A stretch of 41,911 bases of DNA from Acetomicrobium sp. UBA5826. Its GTDB lineage: Bacteria > Synergistota > Synergistia > Synergistales > Acetomicrobiaceae. The translations under genes were made by a program, and so were the position numbers. A model generated the notes under the pieces. That model made no database searches. It saw only the letters and a program-made list of their open reading frames with translations, and was not told where the DNA came from. Location: assembly GCF_002433005.1 (NCBI RefSeq), contig NZ_DJHF01000008.1:1-41911 (forward strand), given 5' to 3'. Positions 1 to 7,843 of this stretch are shown here, one piece after another. Numbering within the stretch: the first letter of the stretch is position 1; each line of letters begins with the position of its first letter.

Positions 1-37
1 CTACAAAAACTTGACGCGGTCCTTTATTTGACCTGTC

Positions 38-67
38 TTGACAATTCGCATATAAAGTTGCTAATCT
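38..67 (+). promoter_or_regulatory. Candidate promoter of the hrcA heat shock operon
   Basis: A perfect -35 hexamer TTGACA lies at 38-43. The best -10 candidate, TAATCT at 62-67, is only a weak match and leaves an 18-bp spacer. The start point would fall about 10 bp before the CIRCE operator, the usual arrangement for HrcA-controlled operons. A second TTGACG at 11-16 has no good partner. The -10 is the uncertain part. Confidence 0.5.
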
Positions 68-80
68 ATCTTGCGGACAA

Positions 81-107
81 TTAGCACTTAAAGGGTGTAA
101 GTGCTAA
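81..107 (+). promoter_or_regulatory. CIRCE operator (HrcA binding site)
   Basis: A perfect 9-bp inverted repeat, TTAGCACTT at 81-89 and AAGTGCTAA at 99-107, is separated by 9 bases. This matches the CIRCE consensus (TTAGCACTC, 9 bases, GAGTGCTAA), except that the innermost base pair is T:A instead of C:G. It sits 30 bp before the hrcA start codon. HrcA dimers bind this element and repress the dnaK operon until heat shock. The match is strong and the gene context is exactly as expected. Confidence 0.95.
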
Positions 108-136
108 TTCGGTTCCCGGCTCCGGGGGGTGATAAG

Positions 137-1144
137 ATGTTGACGGAGCGACAGTTGGAAATATTGTATTCTATAGTTCACGAATATATACGGACAGGAG
201 AGCCCGTAGGCTCGAGGACTATATCTAAAAAATACCTTACCAATAGAAGCGCTGCGACGATCCGTAACGAAATGGCAGATTTGGAGGAAGCGGGATTTTT
301 ACACCAGCCCTATACATCGGCGGGACGTGTGCCGACGTCTAAGGCCTATAGGGTATATGTGGACATGATACTTCAGAGAGGCTCGCTCCAGGTTCCCGCA
401 ACTGCCCGAGAGAAACTCAGGTCTTTAAAGGAAGAAAAAAGAAGCATAGAGAACATGCTATCCTATCTGACTCAATTGTTGGGCAGCATTACTCATTATA
501 TATCGCTTGCAGGCATAACCGTGCTGAACGATGCAACTTTAAGCAGATTGGATCTGGTCAAAGTGGACAGTTATCACGTGCTCCTCGTTATAATACTCGA
601 AGGCGGGCTCGTTCATCACGACATAATTAGGACGGAGCGCGATGTCTCGCAGGAAGAACTAAATGACTTGACTTCCTATCTCAACGGGGTTATAGCTGGG
701 CGTACCTGGCTTGAAGCGCGGGATCTCATTAGAGAGAGGGTTTTCAGGGAGCTGGTTCATTATGCTGAGATATGTATGCAGACCCTGGATGAGGTTGATT
801 ATGTGTTAAAAAAGTCCCGTTACAGGTTTTTTACGGGAGGAACCAGCAACATACTGTTGCTGCCCGACTTCAGGGATACGGAGAAGCTGCGCTCCCTGCT
901 AGTCCTCCTTGAAAATGAGGAGGAATTTGCAAAGATCGTCGATGCCTGCGCTACCGATGAACCTATTTCCGTTATAATCGGGGACGAAAATCCCGTCAAT
1001 GCTATGAAAGATTGTTCTCTGGTCCTGGCCAGCGCCGAAAGCGGGGTTAAAAGGACGATTATAGGAGTTATAGGGCCGGTGAGGATGGACTACGAGAGGA
1101 CGATTGGAGTGCTGGGACTTCTCTGCGAACAGCTTTTAAACTAA
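137..1144 (+). CDS. hrcA: Heat-inducible transcription repressor HrcA
   Basis: HrcA is the repressor that binds CIRCE and shuts off the dnaK operon; in the family its activity depends on the GroE chaperonin. The 335-residue protein starts with the family's winged helix: GEPVGSRTISKKY near residue 21, SAATIRNEM near 38 and TSAGRVPT near 62. The ligand-binding-like dimer domain follows. I chose ATG at 137 because a G-rich ribosome binding site lies at 124-129 and MLTERQ is the usual N-terminus. The frame is open from a GTG at 101, but that codon lies inside the CIRCE operator. It is the first gene of hrcA-grpE-dnaK-dnaJ and represses its own operon. Confidence 0.97.
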   Translation: MLTERQLEILYSIVHEYIRTGEPVGSRTISKKYLTNRSAATIRNEMADLEEAGFLHQPYTSAGRVPTSKAYRVYVDMILQRGSLQVPATAREKLRSLKEEKRSIENMLSYLTQLLGSITHYISLAGITVLNDATLSRLDLVKVDSYHVLLVIILEGGLVHHDIIRTERDVSQEELNDLTSYLNGVIAGRTWLEARDLIRERVFRELVHYAEICMQTLDEVDYVLKKSRYRFFTGGTSNILLLPDFRDTEKLRSLLVLLENEEEFAKIVDACATDEPISVIIGDENPVNAMKDCSLVLASAESGVKRTIIGVIGPVRMDYERTIGVLGLLCEQLLN

Positions 1145-1169
1145 GATTGCAAGAAGGAGGAATTGCGAG

Positions 1170-1811
1170 TTGTGCCGTGAAAATTCGAAGGCAAAGCCCT
1201 GCGAAGAGGTTTCGCAGGAAAAGCTTTGCTGTAAAGATCAACACGATGAAATGGATGATATCATCGATATGGCCGATGAGGGCGACTTTAATGTAGAAGA
1301 GCTTATGAAGGAAAAGGCTGCCCTGGAAGGTGAGCTGGCCGATTTAAAGAGACAATACGATGCCTTGTACAGCGAAGCGGCTAGAATAAAAGCCGACTTT
1401 CACAATTACAAAAAAAGGACGGAGTCCAATGTCGAAAGGCTAAGGAATTCCGCTCTAACCGAGATTATGCTCGAGCTATTGCCCGTAGTCGATAATTTCG
1501 AACGGGCATTAAACTCTGAGGAGGACAAGGACACGCCCCTTTATAAAGGCGTTTCCATGATCTATCGACAGCTTTTGAGCATTATTGAAAAATTTGATAT
1601 GGCTCCAATTAAGAGCATCGGGGAAGCCTTTGATCCATCTTTGCACGAAGCCGTCGCTGTAGAGGAGATATCCGATACAGAACTGGACGGAAAGATCATC
1701 AAAGAGGTCCAGCGAGGATATATCTTAAAGGGAGAAGTCATCAGACCGGCAAAGGTTATAGTTGGCAAATTGACCGATGAAACAGAAGAAGAGGTGGGTA
1801 AAGATGAGTAA
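1170..1811 (+). CDS. grpE: Nucleotide exchange factor GrpE
   Basis: GrpE releases ADP from DnaK and so resets the Hsp70 cycle in the cytoplasm. The 213-residue protein has an acidic N-terminus, a long charged coiled coil at about 45-100 and the C-terminal beta domain with the family motif GEAFDPSLHEAV near residue 150. The start is TTG at 1170, served by AAGGAGG at 1154-1160 with a 9-base gap; an in-frame ATG lies further down but has no comparable ribosome binding site. The stop codon overlaps the dnaK start by 8 bases, so the two are probably translationally coupled. The Cys-rich first 25 residues are not typical of GrpE. Confidence 0.96.
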   Translation: MCRENSKAKPCEEVSQEKLCCKDQHDEMDDIIDMADEGDFNVEELMKEKAALEGELADLKRQYDALYSEAARIKADFHNYKKRTESNVERLRNSALTEIMLELLPVVDNFERALNSEEDKDTPLYKGVSMIYRQLLSIIEKFDMAPIKSIGEAFDPSLHEAVAVEEISDTELDGKIIKEVQRGYILKGEVIRPAKVIVGKLTDETEEEVGKDE

Positions 1812-3639
1812 AGTCGTAGGAATTGACCTGGGAACGACTAACAGCGTAGTTGCGGTTAAAGAAGGAGATAATATAACAGTTATTCCAAGTGCCGAGGGAA
1901 GCAGGCTAACGCCTTCGGTGGTAGCTTTTACCAAGGACGGAGAGCGCCTTGTTGGTCAGTTGGCCAAAAGACAGGCGGTTATAAATCCGGAACGTACTGT
2001 TATATCGATAAAAAGGAAAATGGGTAGCGATTATAAAGTCAAAATTGACGACAAAGAATACACTCCACAAGAGATCTCGGCCATGATCCTGCAGAAGCTG
2101 AAAAAGGACGCCGAGGATTATTTGGGCGAGGAGGTAACAAAGGCAGTCATAACGGTTCCGGCCTATTTTACCGATGCCCAAAGACAGGCAACTAAGGACG
2201 CAGGCAAGATCGCCGGTCTGGAGGTTCTTCGAATAATTAACGAACCCACGGCAGCCTGTTTGGCCTACGGTATGGATAAGGGCGGAGAGTTCAAGGTGCT
2301 CGTCTTCGACCTGGGGGGAGGTACCTTTGACGTCTCCATACTGGACGTAGGAGAGGGAGTTTATGAGGTCATGGCCACCAGCGGGGATAACCATTTGGGT
2401 GGCGACGACTGGGATCAGCGACTGGTGGAATGGATGATCGCCGAGTTTAAGCGTAAAGAGGGTGTTGACTTAAGCAAGGACAAGATGGCCCTTCAGAGGC
2501 TCCGTGAGGCGGCGGAAAAGGCAAAGATAGAGTTGTCTTCCATGTCAGAGACGACAATATCACTTCCCTACATCACTGCCGATCAGAATGGACCCAAACA
2601 CCTGGAACTTGAAATAACCAGGGCTAAGTTCGAGGAAATGACGGGAGACCTGCTAGAAAGGGTTGTTGGTCCTGTACAAAAGGCCCTATCCGACGCCGGC
2701 CTTACTCCGGATCAGGTGGACAAAATATTGTTGGTCGGAGGTTCCACGCGCATGCCCATGGTGCAACGCAAGATAAAGGAACTTCTGGGCAAGGAGCCGA
2801 CGAAGGGGATAAATCCTGACGAATGCGTGGCCGTGGGCGCGGCAATTCAAGGTGCCATATTGGCGGGCGAACATAAAGACATCGTTTTAGTGGATGTCAC
2901 TCCTCTGTCCTTGGGTGTCGAAACCTTGGGAGGCGTCTTTACGAAGATCATCGAAAGAAATACGGCTATTCCCGTGTCGAAGAGCCAAATATTTACTACT
3001 GCCGTAGATAACCAGACGCAGGTAGAGATACACGTTTTGCAGGGAGAAAGGCCGATGGCAGCGGATAACGTTTCTCTGGGCAGGTTCTTCCTTGACGGCA
3101 TACCTCCTGCACCTCGCGGAGTGCCTCAGATAGAGGTAACATTTAACATAGACGTCAACGGCATCCTAAATGTTACGGCCAAAGATCTCGCCACAGGAAA
3201 GGCGCAGCACATTACCATTCAGTCATCCAGGCTGTCGGAGGACGAGATAGAGCGCATGCGAAGGGAAGCGGAGGCCAACGAAGAGGCCGACAGAAGAAAA
3301 AGAGAACTTGCCGATGCGAGAAACGAAGCCGATAGTGCAGTCTATAACGCTGAAAAACTGCTCAAAGAGCTGGGAGATAAAGTAACTCAAGAAGAAAAGG
3401 ACAAGGTGGGGTCCAAGATAGAAGCCGTCAGACAGGCCTTAAGCAAGGATGACGTATTGGCGATCAAGTCCGCCTGCGAGGAGCTGACGAAAGATCTCAA
3501 CGAGTTGGCTGTCAGGCTCTATTCCCAGGCTTCGCAGGGAAAAGCAGGAGTTGGAACAGCCGATGAAGGCCCACAGCAGAGCGGTTCCGGTGATGGTTCG
3601 ACTGTAGATGCTCAATATAAAGACAATGGACAGGCCTAA
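1804..3639 (+). CDS. dnaK: Chaperone protein DnaK (Hsp70)
   Basis: DnaK is the ATP-dependent Hsp70 chaperone for nascent and stress-damaged proteins and works with DnaJ and GrpE. The 611-residue protein shows GIDLGTTNS at residues 6-14, INEPTAACLAYG and DLGGGTFDVS in the nucleotide-binding domain, and GGSTRMP near 330. The DVTPLSLGVET linker leads into the substrate-binding domain. The charged helical lid ends in a low-complexity Gly/Ser/Gln tail. The start is ATG at 1804, inside the end of grpE. The segment between IKRKMG and QEISAM is short, so the roughly 24-residue insert of proteobacterial DnaK is absent. CIRCE/HrcA controls the operon. Confidence 0.99.
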   Translation: MSKVVGIDLGTTNSVVAVKEGDNITVIPSAEGSRLTPSVVAFTKDGERLVGQLAKRQAVINPERTVISIKRKMGSDYKVKIDDKEYTPQEISAMILQKLKKDAEDYLGEEVTKAVITVPAYFTDAQRQATKDAGKIAGLEVLRIINEPTAACLAYGMDKGGEFKVLVFDLGGGTFDVSILDVGEGVYEVMATSGDNHLGGDDWDQRLVEWMIAEFKRKEGVDLSKDKMALQRLREAAEKAKIELSSMSETTISLPYITADQNGPKHLELEITRAKFEEMTGDLLERVVGPVQKALSDAGLTPDQVDKILLVGGSTRMPMVQRKIKELLGKEPTKGINPDECVAVGAAIQGAILAGEHKDIVLVDVTPLSLGVETLGGVFTKIIERNTAIPVSKSQIFTTAVDNQTQVEIHVLQGERPMAADNVSLGRFFLDGIPPAPRGVPQIEVTFNIDVNGILNVTAKDLATGKAQHITIQSSRLSEDEIERMRREAEANEEADRRKRELADARNEADSAVYNAEKLLKELGDKVTQEEKDKVGSKIEAVRQALSKDDVLAIKSACEELTKDLNELAVRLYSQASQGKAGVGTADEGPQQSGSGDGSTVDAQYKDNGQA

Positions 3640-3652
3640 GAGGTGACCAAAA

Positions 3653-4786
3653 TTGGCAGGTCCCTCTAAGGGGAAGGATTATTATGAAATATTAGGCATA
3701 GGACGGGATGCCTCACAAGAGGAGATAAAGAGGGCGTACAGAAAGCTCGTGCGTCAATACCATCCTGACGCCAATCCCGGGAATAAAGAGGCGGAGGAAA
3801 AGTTCAAGCTCATTAACGAAGCTTATGAGGTCTTGAGCGATCCCCAAAAAAAGGCCCAATATGATCAATTTGGCTTTGTGGGTGATGTGCCGCCTCAGGG
3901 CGGCGAGGGCCCCTGGGATTTTGGCGGATTTGGAGACCTTTTCGGAGACCTCTTTGGTGATTTTTTTGGAGGATTCGGGTCAAGGAGAGACGCCAGATCA
4001 CCGCAAAGGGGCATGGATCTGGAGATGCCTCTGACCGTTACGCTGAGGGAGGCAGCTTTTGGTGCGTCTAAAGTGGTGTATATCCCCAGATGGGAGAACT
4101 GCAGGACCTGCGGCGGCAGTGGAGCGGCTCCCGGAACTTCTCCAGAACGTTGTCCCCATTGCGGTGGAAAGGGGCAGGTGGAGTCCAGGTCTAGAAGTCC
4201 CTTTGGGGAATTTGTAACCGTAAGGACCTGTCCCCATTGCGGTGGTTCGGGGTTTGTCATCAAAAACCCTTGCAAGGAATGTGGTGGCCGGGGCAAGACA
4301 AGGGTGAGGCATAAAGTGGAAGTTAACATCCCCCCCGGCATAGATACCGGCATGCGCCTCAGGATAAGGGGAGAAGGCGAGGAAGGCAGAAACGGCGGAC
4401 CGCCTGGAGACCTCTATTTGGTGATAGAAGTGGAGGAGGATCCCCTCTTCAAGAGGCAGGGAGACGATCTCCATGTGAGGGTGGAGGTCCCCTTTCCCAT
4501 AGCGGCCTTAGGAGGTAAGATATCCGTTCCAACTCTTGAGGGAGAAGAGGAGGTGGAGATAAATCCAGGCACACAGCCGGGCTCCATTAAAAGACTGAAG
4601 GGTCTGGGTATGCCTCGACAGAGGGGCAGCGGGAGAGGTGATCTGATAGCTCACATAAACATTGCCGTTCCCCGCAATCTCACCGACAAACAAAGGGCAT
4701 TAATTGAGGCCTTGGCCATGGAGATGGACGTGCCAATAAAGGCTTCAGGGCTGTTCGATAAGATTAAGGGCCTTTTTGCCCAGTAA
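3653..4786 (+). CDS. dnaJ: Chaperone protein DnaJ (Hsp40)
   Basis: DnaJ delivers unfolded clients to DnaK and stimulates its ATPase. The 377-residue protein has all class A parts. These are a J domain (about 8-72) with the HPD tripeptide, a Gly/Phe-rich stretch (about 85-115), four CxxCxGxG zinc repeats (CRTCGGSG, CPHCGGKG, CPHCGGSG, CKECGGRG) and the C-terminal substrate-binding domain. The start is TTG at 3653, placed by the ribosome binding site GAGGTGA at 3640-3646. It lies 13 bp after dnaK. A strong terminator follows 36 bp downstream, so it is the last gene of the heat shock operon. Confidence 0.98.
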   Translation: MAGPSKGKDYYEILGIGRDASQEEIKRAYRKLVRQYHPDANPGNKEAEEKFKLINEAYEVLSDPQKKAQYDQFGFVGDVPPQGGEGPWDFGGFGDLFGDLFGDFFGGFGSRRDARSPQRGMDLEMPLTVTLREAAFGASKVVYIPRWENCRTCGGSGAAPGTSPERCPHCGGKGQVESRSRSPFGEFVTVRTCPHCGGSGFVIKNPCKECGGRGKTRVRHKVEVNIPPGIDTGMRLRIRGEGEEGRNGGPPGDLYLVIEVEEDPLFKRQGDDLHVRVEVPFPIAALGGKISVPTLEGEEEVEINPGTQPGSIKRLKGLGMPRQRGSGRGDLIAHINIAVPRNLTDKQRALIEALAMEMDVPIKASGLFDKIKGLFAQ

Positions 4787-4822
4787 CTTCTTCAAAGTGG
4801 ACGATATATTCCGTTAAAATCG

Positions 4823-4855
4823 ACTCAAGGGGAGCGAATGCTCCCCTTGAGTTTT
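4823..4855 (+). terminator. Intrinsic terminator after dnaJ
   Basis: The perfect 12-bp stem CTCAAGGGGAGC / GCTCCCCTTGAG (4824-4835 and 4840-4851) has a GAAT loop, and an outer A:T pair extends it. TTTT follows at 4852-4855. The short T-run may allow some read-through into prmA. Confidence 0.9.
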
Positions 4856-4892
4856 CGGAAAGTGCACATTTATGACTACGGAGATGATACTT

Positions 4893-5759
4893 ATGGGTAA
4901 TAAATCCTTCTGGTGGTATATTATTTTACGATCGAAATCTGATTGCGAGGAACTCTTTTACTACATCGCCCAAATGTCTGATAGCATGGGGTCTGAAGTT
5001 TACGAAAAACAGAATTGCATCGAGGCTAAGATATATTATCGATCCGATATAAACATTGAAGATTGTGTTAGAAAAGTATCGTCGTTGCTGGAAGGATTTG
5101 AAGGGGTAGATGTCATTGAAGTGGGCGAAGCAAGATGGCACCCCTGGCTTAAGAAGCACTTGGAGGCCTTCCCTCCACTTCCCATCGGGAAGGGTTTGGT
5201 CGTATTGGCGCCGTGGCACAAAGAAGATGCCCCAAAGGACAGAGTTCACATTTATATAGAACCTGGGACTGCCTTTGGAACGGGTTATCACGCAAGCACC
5301 CAAATTGCTCTTGAGCTCCTTGAGAGAAACTTGAAGTTGGGATGGAAAGTTTTGGATGTGGGAACAGGTTCAGGCATACTTGCCTTAGCTGCCCTCAAAC
5401 TTGGGGCCTCTGAGGTCGTAGCAAGGGATGTTGATCCGGCCGTTAGAGAGGAAGTCGAAAAGAACATGATTTTAAATGACATAACCTCTGGGCTTCAGTT
5501 TGAAATTGGGGATGGAGTCAAGGGATTGAAGGAGAAAGTTGATCTTATAACGGCAAATATACTATACGAGCCCTTGGTTTCTATGTTAACTTCGTTTAGT
5601 AGGTTGATCTGCGACCATGGCCTTATAATACTATCGGGTCTGCTGTTTAAGGAACGGGACTCTTTCATCGATGAAATGGCCAAGGCAGGACTTACGATGG
5701 TTGAGGAACTTTCAAAGGAGGAATGGTGGGGTGTCGTTGCCTCGCGCCAGGTTAGATAG
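4893..5759 (+). CDS. prmA: Ribosomal protein L11 methyltransferase PrmA
   Basis: PrmA trimethylates ribosomal protein L11 using S-adenosylmethionine. The N-terminal part (about 1-110) matches the L11-recognition domain in position only. The class I methyltransferase core then shows GTAFGTGYHAST, VLDVGTGSGILALAAL (motif I) and TANILYEPL (motif IV). I prefer ATG at 4893 because GGAG at 4880-4883 lies 9 bases before it; ATG at 4872 would add seven residues and cannot be excluded. dnaJ-prmA-rsmE-mtaB is the order found in Bacillus subtilis (dnaJ-yqeT-yqeU-yqeV). The end overlaps rsmE by 29 bp. The HAST in the SAM loop differs from the usual HPTT, which looks like normal divergence. Confidence 0.93.
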   Translation: MGNKSFWWYIILRSKSDCEELFYYIAQMSDSMGSEVYEKQNCIEAKIYYRSDINIEDCVRKVSSLLEGFEGVDVIEVGEARWHPWLKKHLEAFPPLPIGKGLVVLAPWHKEDAPKDRVHIYIEPGTAFGTGYHASTQIALELLERNLKLGWKVLDVGTGSGILALAALKLGASEVVARDVDPAVREEVEKNMILNDITSGLQFEIGDGVKGLKEKVDLITANILYEPLVSMLTSFSRLICDHGLIILSGLLFKERDSFIDEMAKAGLTMVEELSKEEWWGVVASRQVR

Positions 5760-6459
5760 GGCAGAAAAGATTTCCGACAATATGTGGTCCTTGGATTTGA
5801 AGGAATCCCATCATCTCGTTCACGTAAGGAGATGTCGAATTGGAGAGGAGTTCGAAGGGCTGCTGGAGGGAAGGAAACTTCTTCTTAAAATAGAAGGCTA
5901 CGAGCAGGGGAGAGTAATCGCCAAGGAAACGGGCAAACTTCAGATATACGAGAGGTCAAGACAAATCTCTCTGTTGATAGCCCTTGTTAAAAACAATGCC
6001 TTCGAAGACATATTGAACCATGCCACAGAGTTAGGCGTTGCGGAAATTATTCCTATTCTTGCGGAACGATCCGTGGTGCAGCTTAAAGGACAATTAACGA
6101 AAAAGATGGAGAGGTGGCGCAGGATAATCGCTGAGGCCACCAAAATAAGCGGTATAGGTAATCCGCCACTTTTACACACTCCCTTGAAGGTTCTGGATTT
6201 AAGGGATGAGAGCTTGCCCTCGTTGCGCCTGTTGGGCGCTTTGACCGACGATGCGAAACCGCTGGGAAGCGTCAATATCAAACAACAGGAAGATGTCGTC
6301 TTTGCCGTTGGCCCCGAAGGAGACTGGACGGAAGGGGAAATGGCGTATTTTGCGAGGTTGAAATTTCTTCCCGTCTCCCTTGGTCCCAACATATTGCGTG
6401 CCAATACCGCTGCCATAGCCGGTTTGTCTTATATTATTTTATGCACAGAGGGTGTTTAG
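5731..6459 (+). CDS. rsmE: 16S rRNA (uracil-1498-N3)-methyltransferase RsmE
   Basis: RsmE methylates U1498 of 16S rRNA; it is a SPOUT-class enzyme with a C-terminal trefoil knot. The 242-residue protein has a PUA-like N-terminal domain (HHLVHVRRCRIGEEF near residue 28). The knot motifs are AVGPEGDWTEGE and LGPNILRANTAAI near the C-terminus, close to the usual GPEGGFTxxE and LGxRILRxETA. The Asn replacements in the second motif are slightly unusual. The frame is open from 5671 inside prmA. I chose GTG at 5731 because AAGGAGG at 5715-5721 lies 9 bases before it. A TTG at 5737 is a less likely alternative. Confidence 0.93.
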   Translation: MSLPRARLDRAEKISDNMWSLDLKESHHLVHVRRCRIGEEFEGLLEGRKLLLKIEGYEQGRVIAKETGKLQIYERSRQISLLIALVKNNAFEDILNHATELGVAEIIPILAERSVVQLKGQLTKKMERWRRIIAEATKISGIGNPPLLHTPLKVLDLRDESLPSLRLLGALTDDAKPLGSVNIKQQEDVVFAVGPEGDWTEGEMAYFARLKFLPVSLGPNILRANTAAIAGLSYIILCTEGV

Positions 6460-6460
6460 T

Positions 6461-7843
6461 TTGACTTCGTTAAAGGGCATCAGGGTAAAGATCAAGACAT
6501 TAGGATGCAGAACGAATATCTACGAGGCAGAGGCTATCGCCGACTCCTTTCGCAGAGAGGGAGCTGTGATATCCGAAGACCTGTTCGATGTAGGCATTTT
6601 GGTAAGTTGTGCCGTGACGAAAACTGCCGAGAAAAAATGCAGACAATTTCTTCGCCAGCTGAAGAGAGAATCGCCCGACGCCCTGATCGTTTTGTGCGGT
6701 TGCTACGTGCAAGCTCTTACCGAGGAAGAGCTGTCGTCGTTGGGAGCTGATCTTTATGTGGGAAACAGGCTAAAGTCGCATCTTCCTTGGATCGTAGCCA
6801 AGATGTTTAACGATCCCACCGAGAGGCCTCTTTTTTTAAAAAGGGACGTGTTGAGCAACGACAAGTGGGATGCTTTGGAGTTATCGCGGGTTACCTTTCA
6901 CACCAGGTCTTTTGTAAAGGTGCAAGACGGCTGCAATCGTTTCTGTTCTTATTGCATAGTTCCCTTTTTGAGAGGTCGTCCGACGAGCCGTAGCGTGGAG
7001 GAAGTGGCGAAAGAGGTAAATAGGTTGGTCGACCAGGGCTGTAAAGAGGTAGTGCTTACGGGGATACACCTGGGATTGTATGGATATGGATGCGATTTCG
7101 ACCTTGGAGACCTGATTAATGCCTTATCGAGGATCCAAGGCTTGAGAAGGCTTCGTTTTGGTTCGATAGAGCCCTATGCTTTAAGCGACAGGCTGATCGG
7201 CGTTTTGGCTGAAAGTGATATCTTTTGCCGCCACCTTCATGTACCACTTCAAAGCGGGGACGATAGAATCTTGAGCTTGATGCAGAGGGGCTACAGGGTC
7301 GAGGATTTTATTAACATAATTCGAAAGATAAGGCGCAAACTGGGGGACGATGTTCATATAAGCACCGATATAATAGTAGGGTTCCCCGGAGAAGACGAAG
7401 ATGCCTTCCAAAATACCCTAAACCTGGTTGACGCACTGGGCATGGGAAGAGTCCATGTCTTTCCCTTTTCTCCCCGCCCCGGAACGAAGGCTTACGATAT
7501 GCCCGGACGACTGGAGGGACGAACGATCAAATCGAGGGTCGTAAGGGCAACCAAAATGGGAAGGCTGTCTTTGCAGCGCTATGCTCAAAGGTGGTTAAAC
7601 CGAAAGGTAGACATATTGGTCGAACATAACGACGGCGAAAGAGTTAGGGGTCTTTCCAGGCATTTTTTGGAAGTAGAATCGTCGCTGGATCAGACACCGT
7701 CGCCCTCTGTCAAGGCCTTTCAAAATGGGGAAGTCGGTTTTGAGTGCGAAGTTTGTGTATTAGAGGCAAAGCATGGTATCTTATACGGTGTCTCATCCGT
7801 CGAGAGAGATCTGTCATCTGAAAGGGGAGTTTATCGTGAATAA
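6461..7843 (+). CDS. mtaB: tRNA t6A37 methylthiotransferase MtaB
   Basis: MtaB converts t6A to ms2t6A at position 37 of ANN-decoding tRNAs and carries two Fe-S clusters. The N-terminal domain has the three cluster cysteines in TLGCRTN, SCAVT and CGCYVQ. The radical SAM site is CNRFCSYC at about 158-165, followed by the TRAM-like C-terminal part. TTG at 6461 has GAGGGTG six bases upstream. GTG at 6452 would add three residues and overlap rsmE. The DGCNRFCSYC sequence and the neighbours favour MtaB over MiaB or RimO. The end overlaps the next gene by 8 bp. Confidence 0.94.
   Translation: MTSLKGIRVKIKTLGCRTNIYEAEAIADSFRREGAVISEDLFDVGILVSCAVTKTAEKKCRQFLRQLKRESPDALIVLCGCYVQALTEEELSSLGADLYVGNRLKSHLPWIVAKMFNDPTERPLFLKRDVLSNDKWDALELSRVTFHTRSFVKVQDGCNRFCSYCIVPFLRGRPTSRSVEEVAKEVNRLVDQGCKEVVLTGIHLGLYGYGCDFDLGDLINALSRIQGLRRLRFGSIEPYALSDRLIGVLAESDIFCRHLHVPLQSGDDRILSLMQRGYRVEDFINIIRKIRRKLGDDVHISTDIIVGFPGEDEDAFQNTLNLVDALGMGRVHVFPFSPRPGTKAYDMPGRLEGRTIKSRVVRATKMGRLSLQRYAQRWLNRKVDILVEHNDGERVRGLSRHFLEVESSLDQTPSPSVKAFQNGEVGFECEVCVLEAKHGILYGVSSVERDLSSERGVYRE

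Noticed and set aside
101..136. GTG at 101 as the start of hrcA
   Set aside because: The codon lies in the right arm of the CIRCE operator and has no ribosome binding site; ATG at 137 gives the standard HrcA N-terminus.
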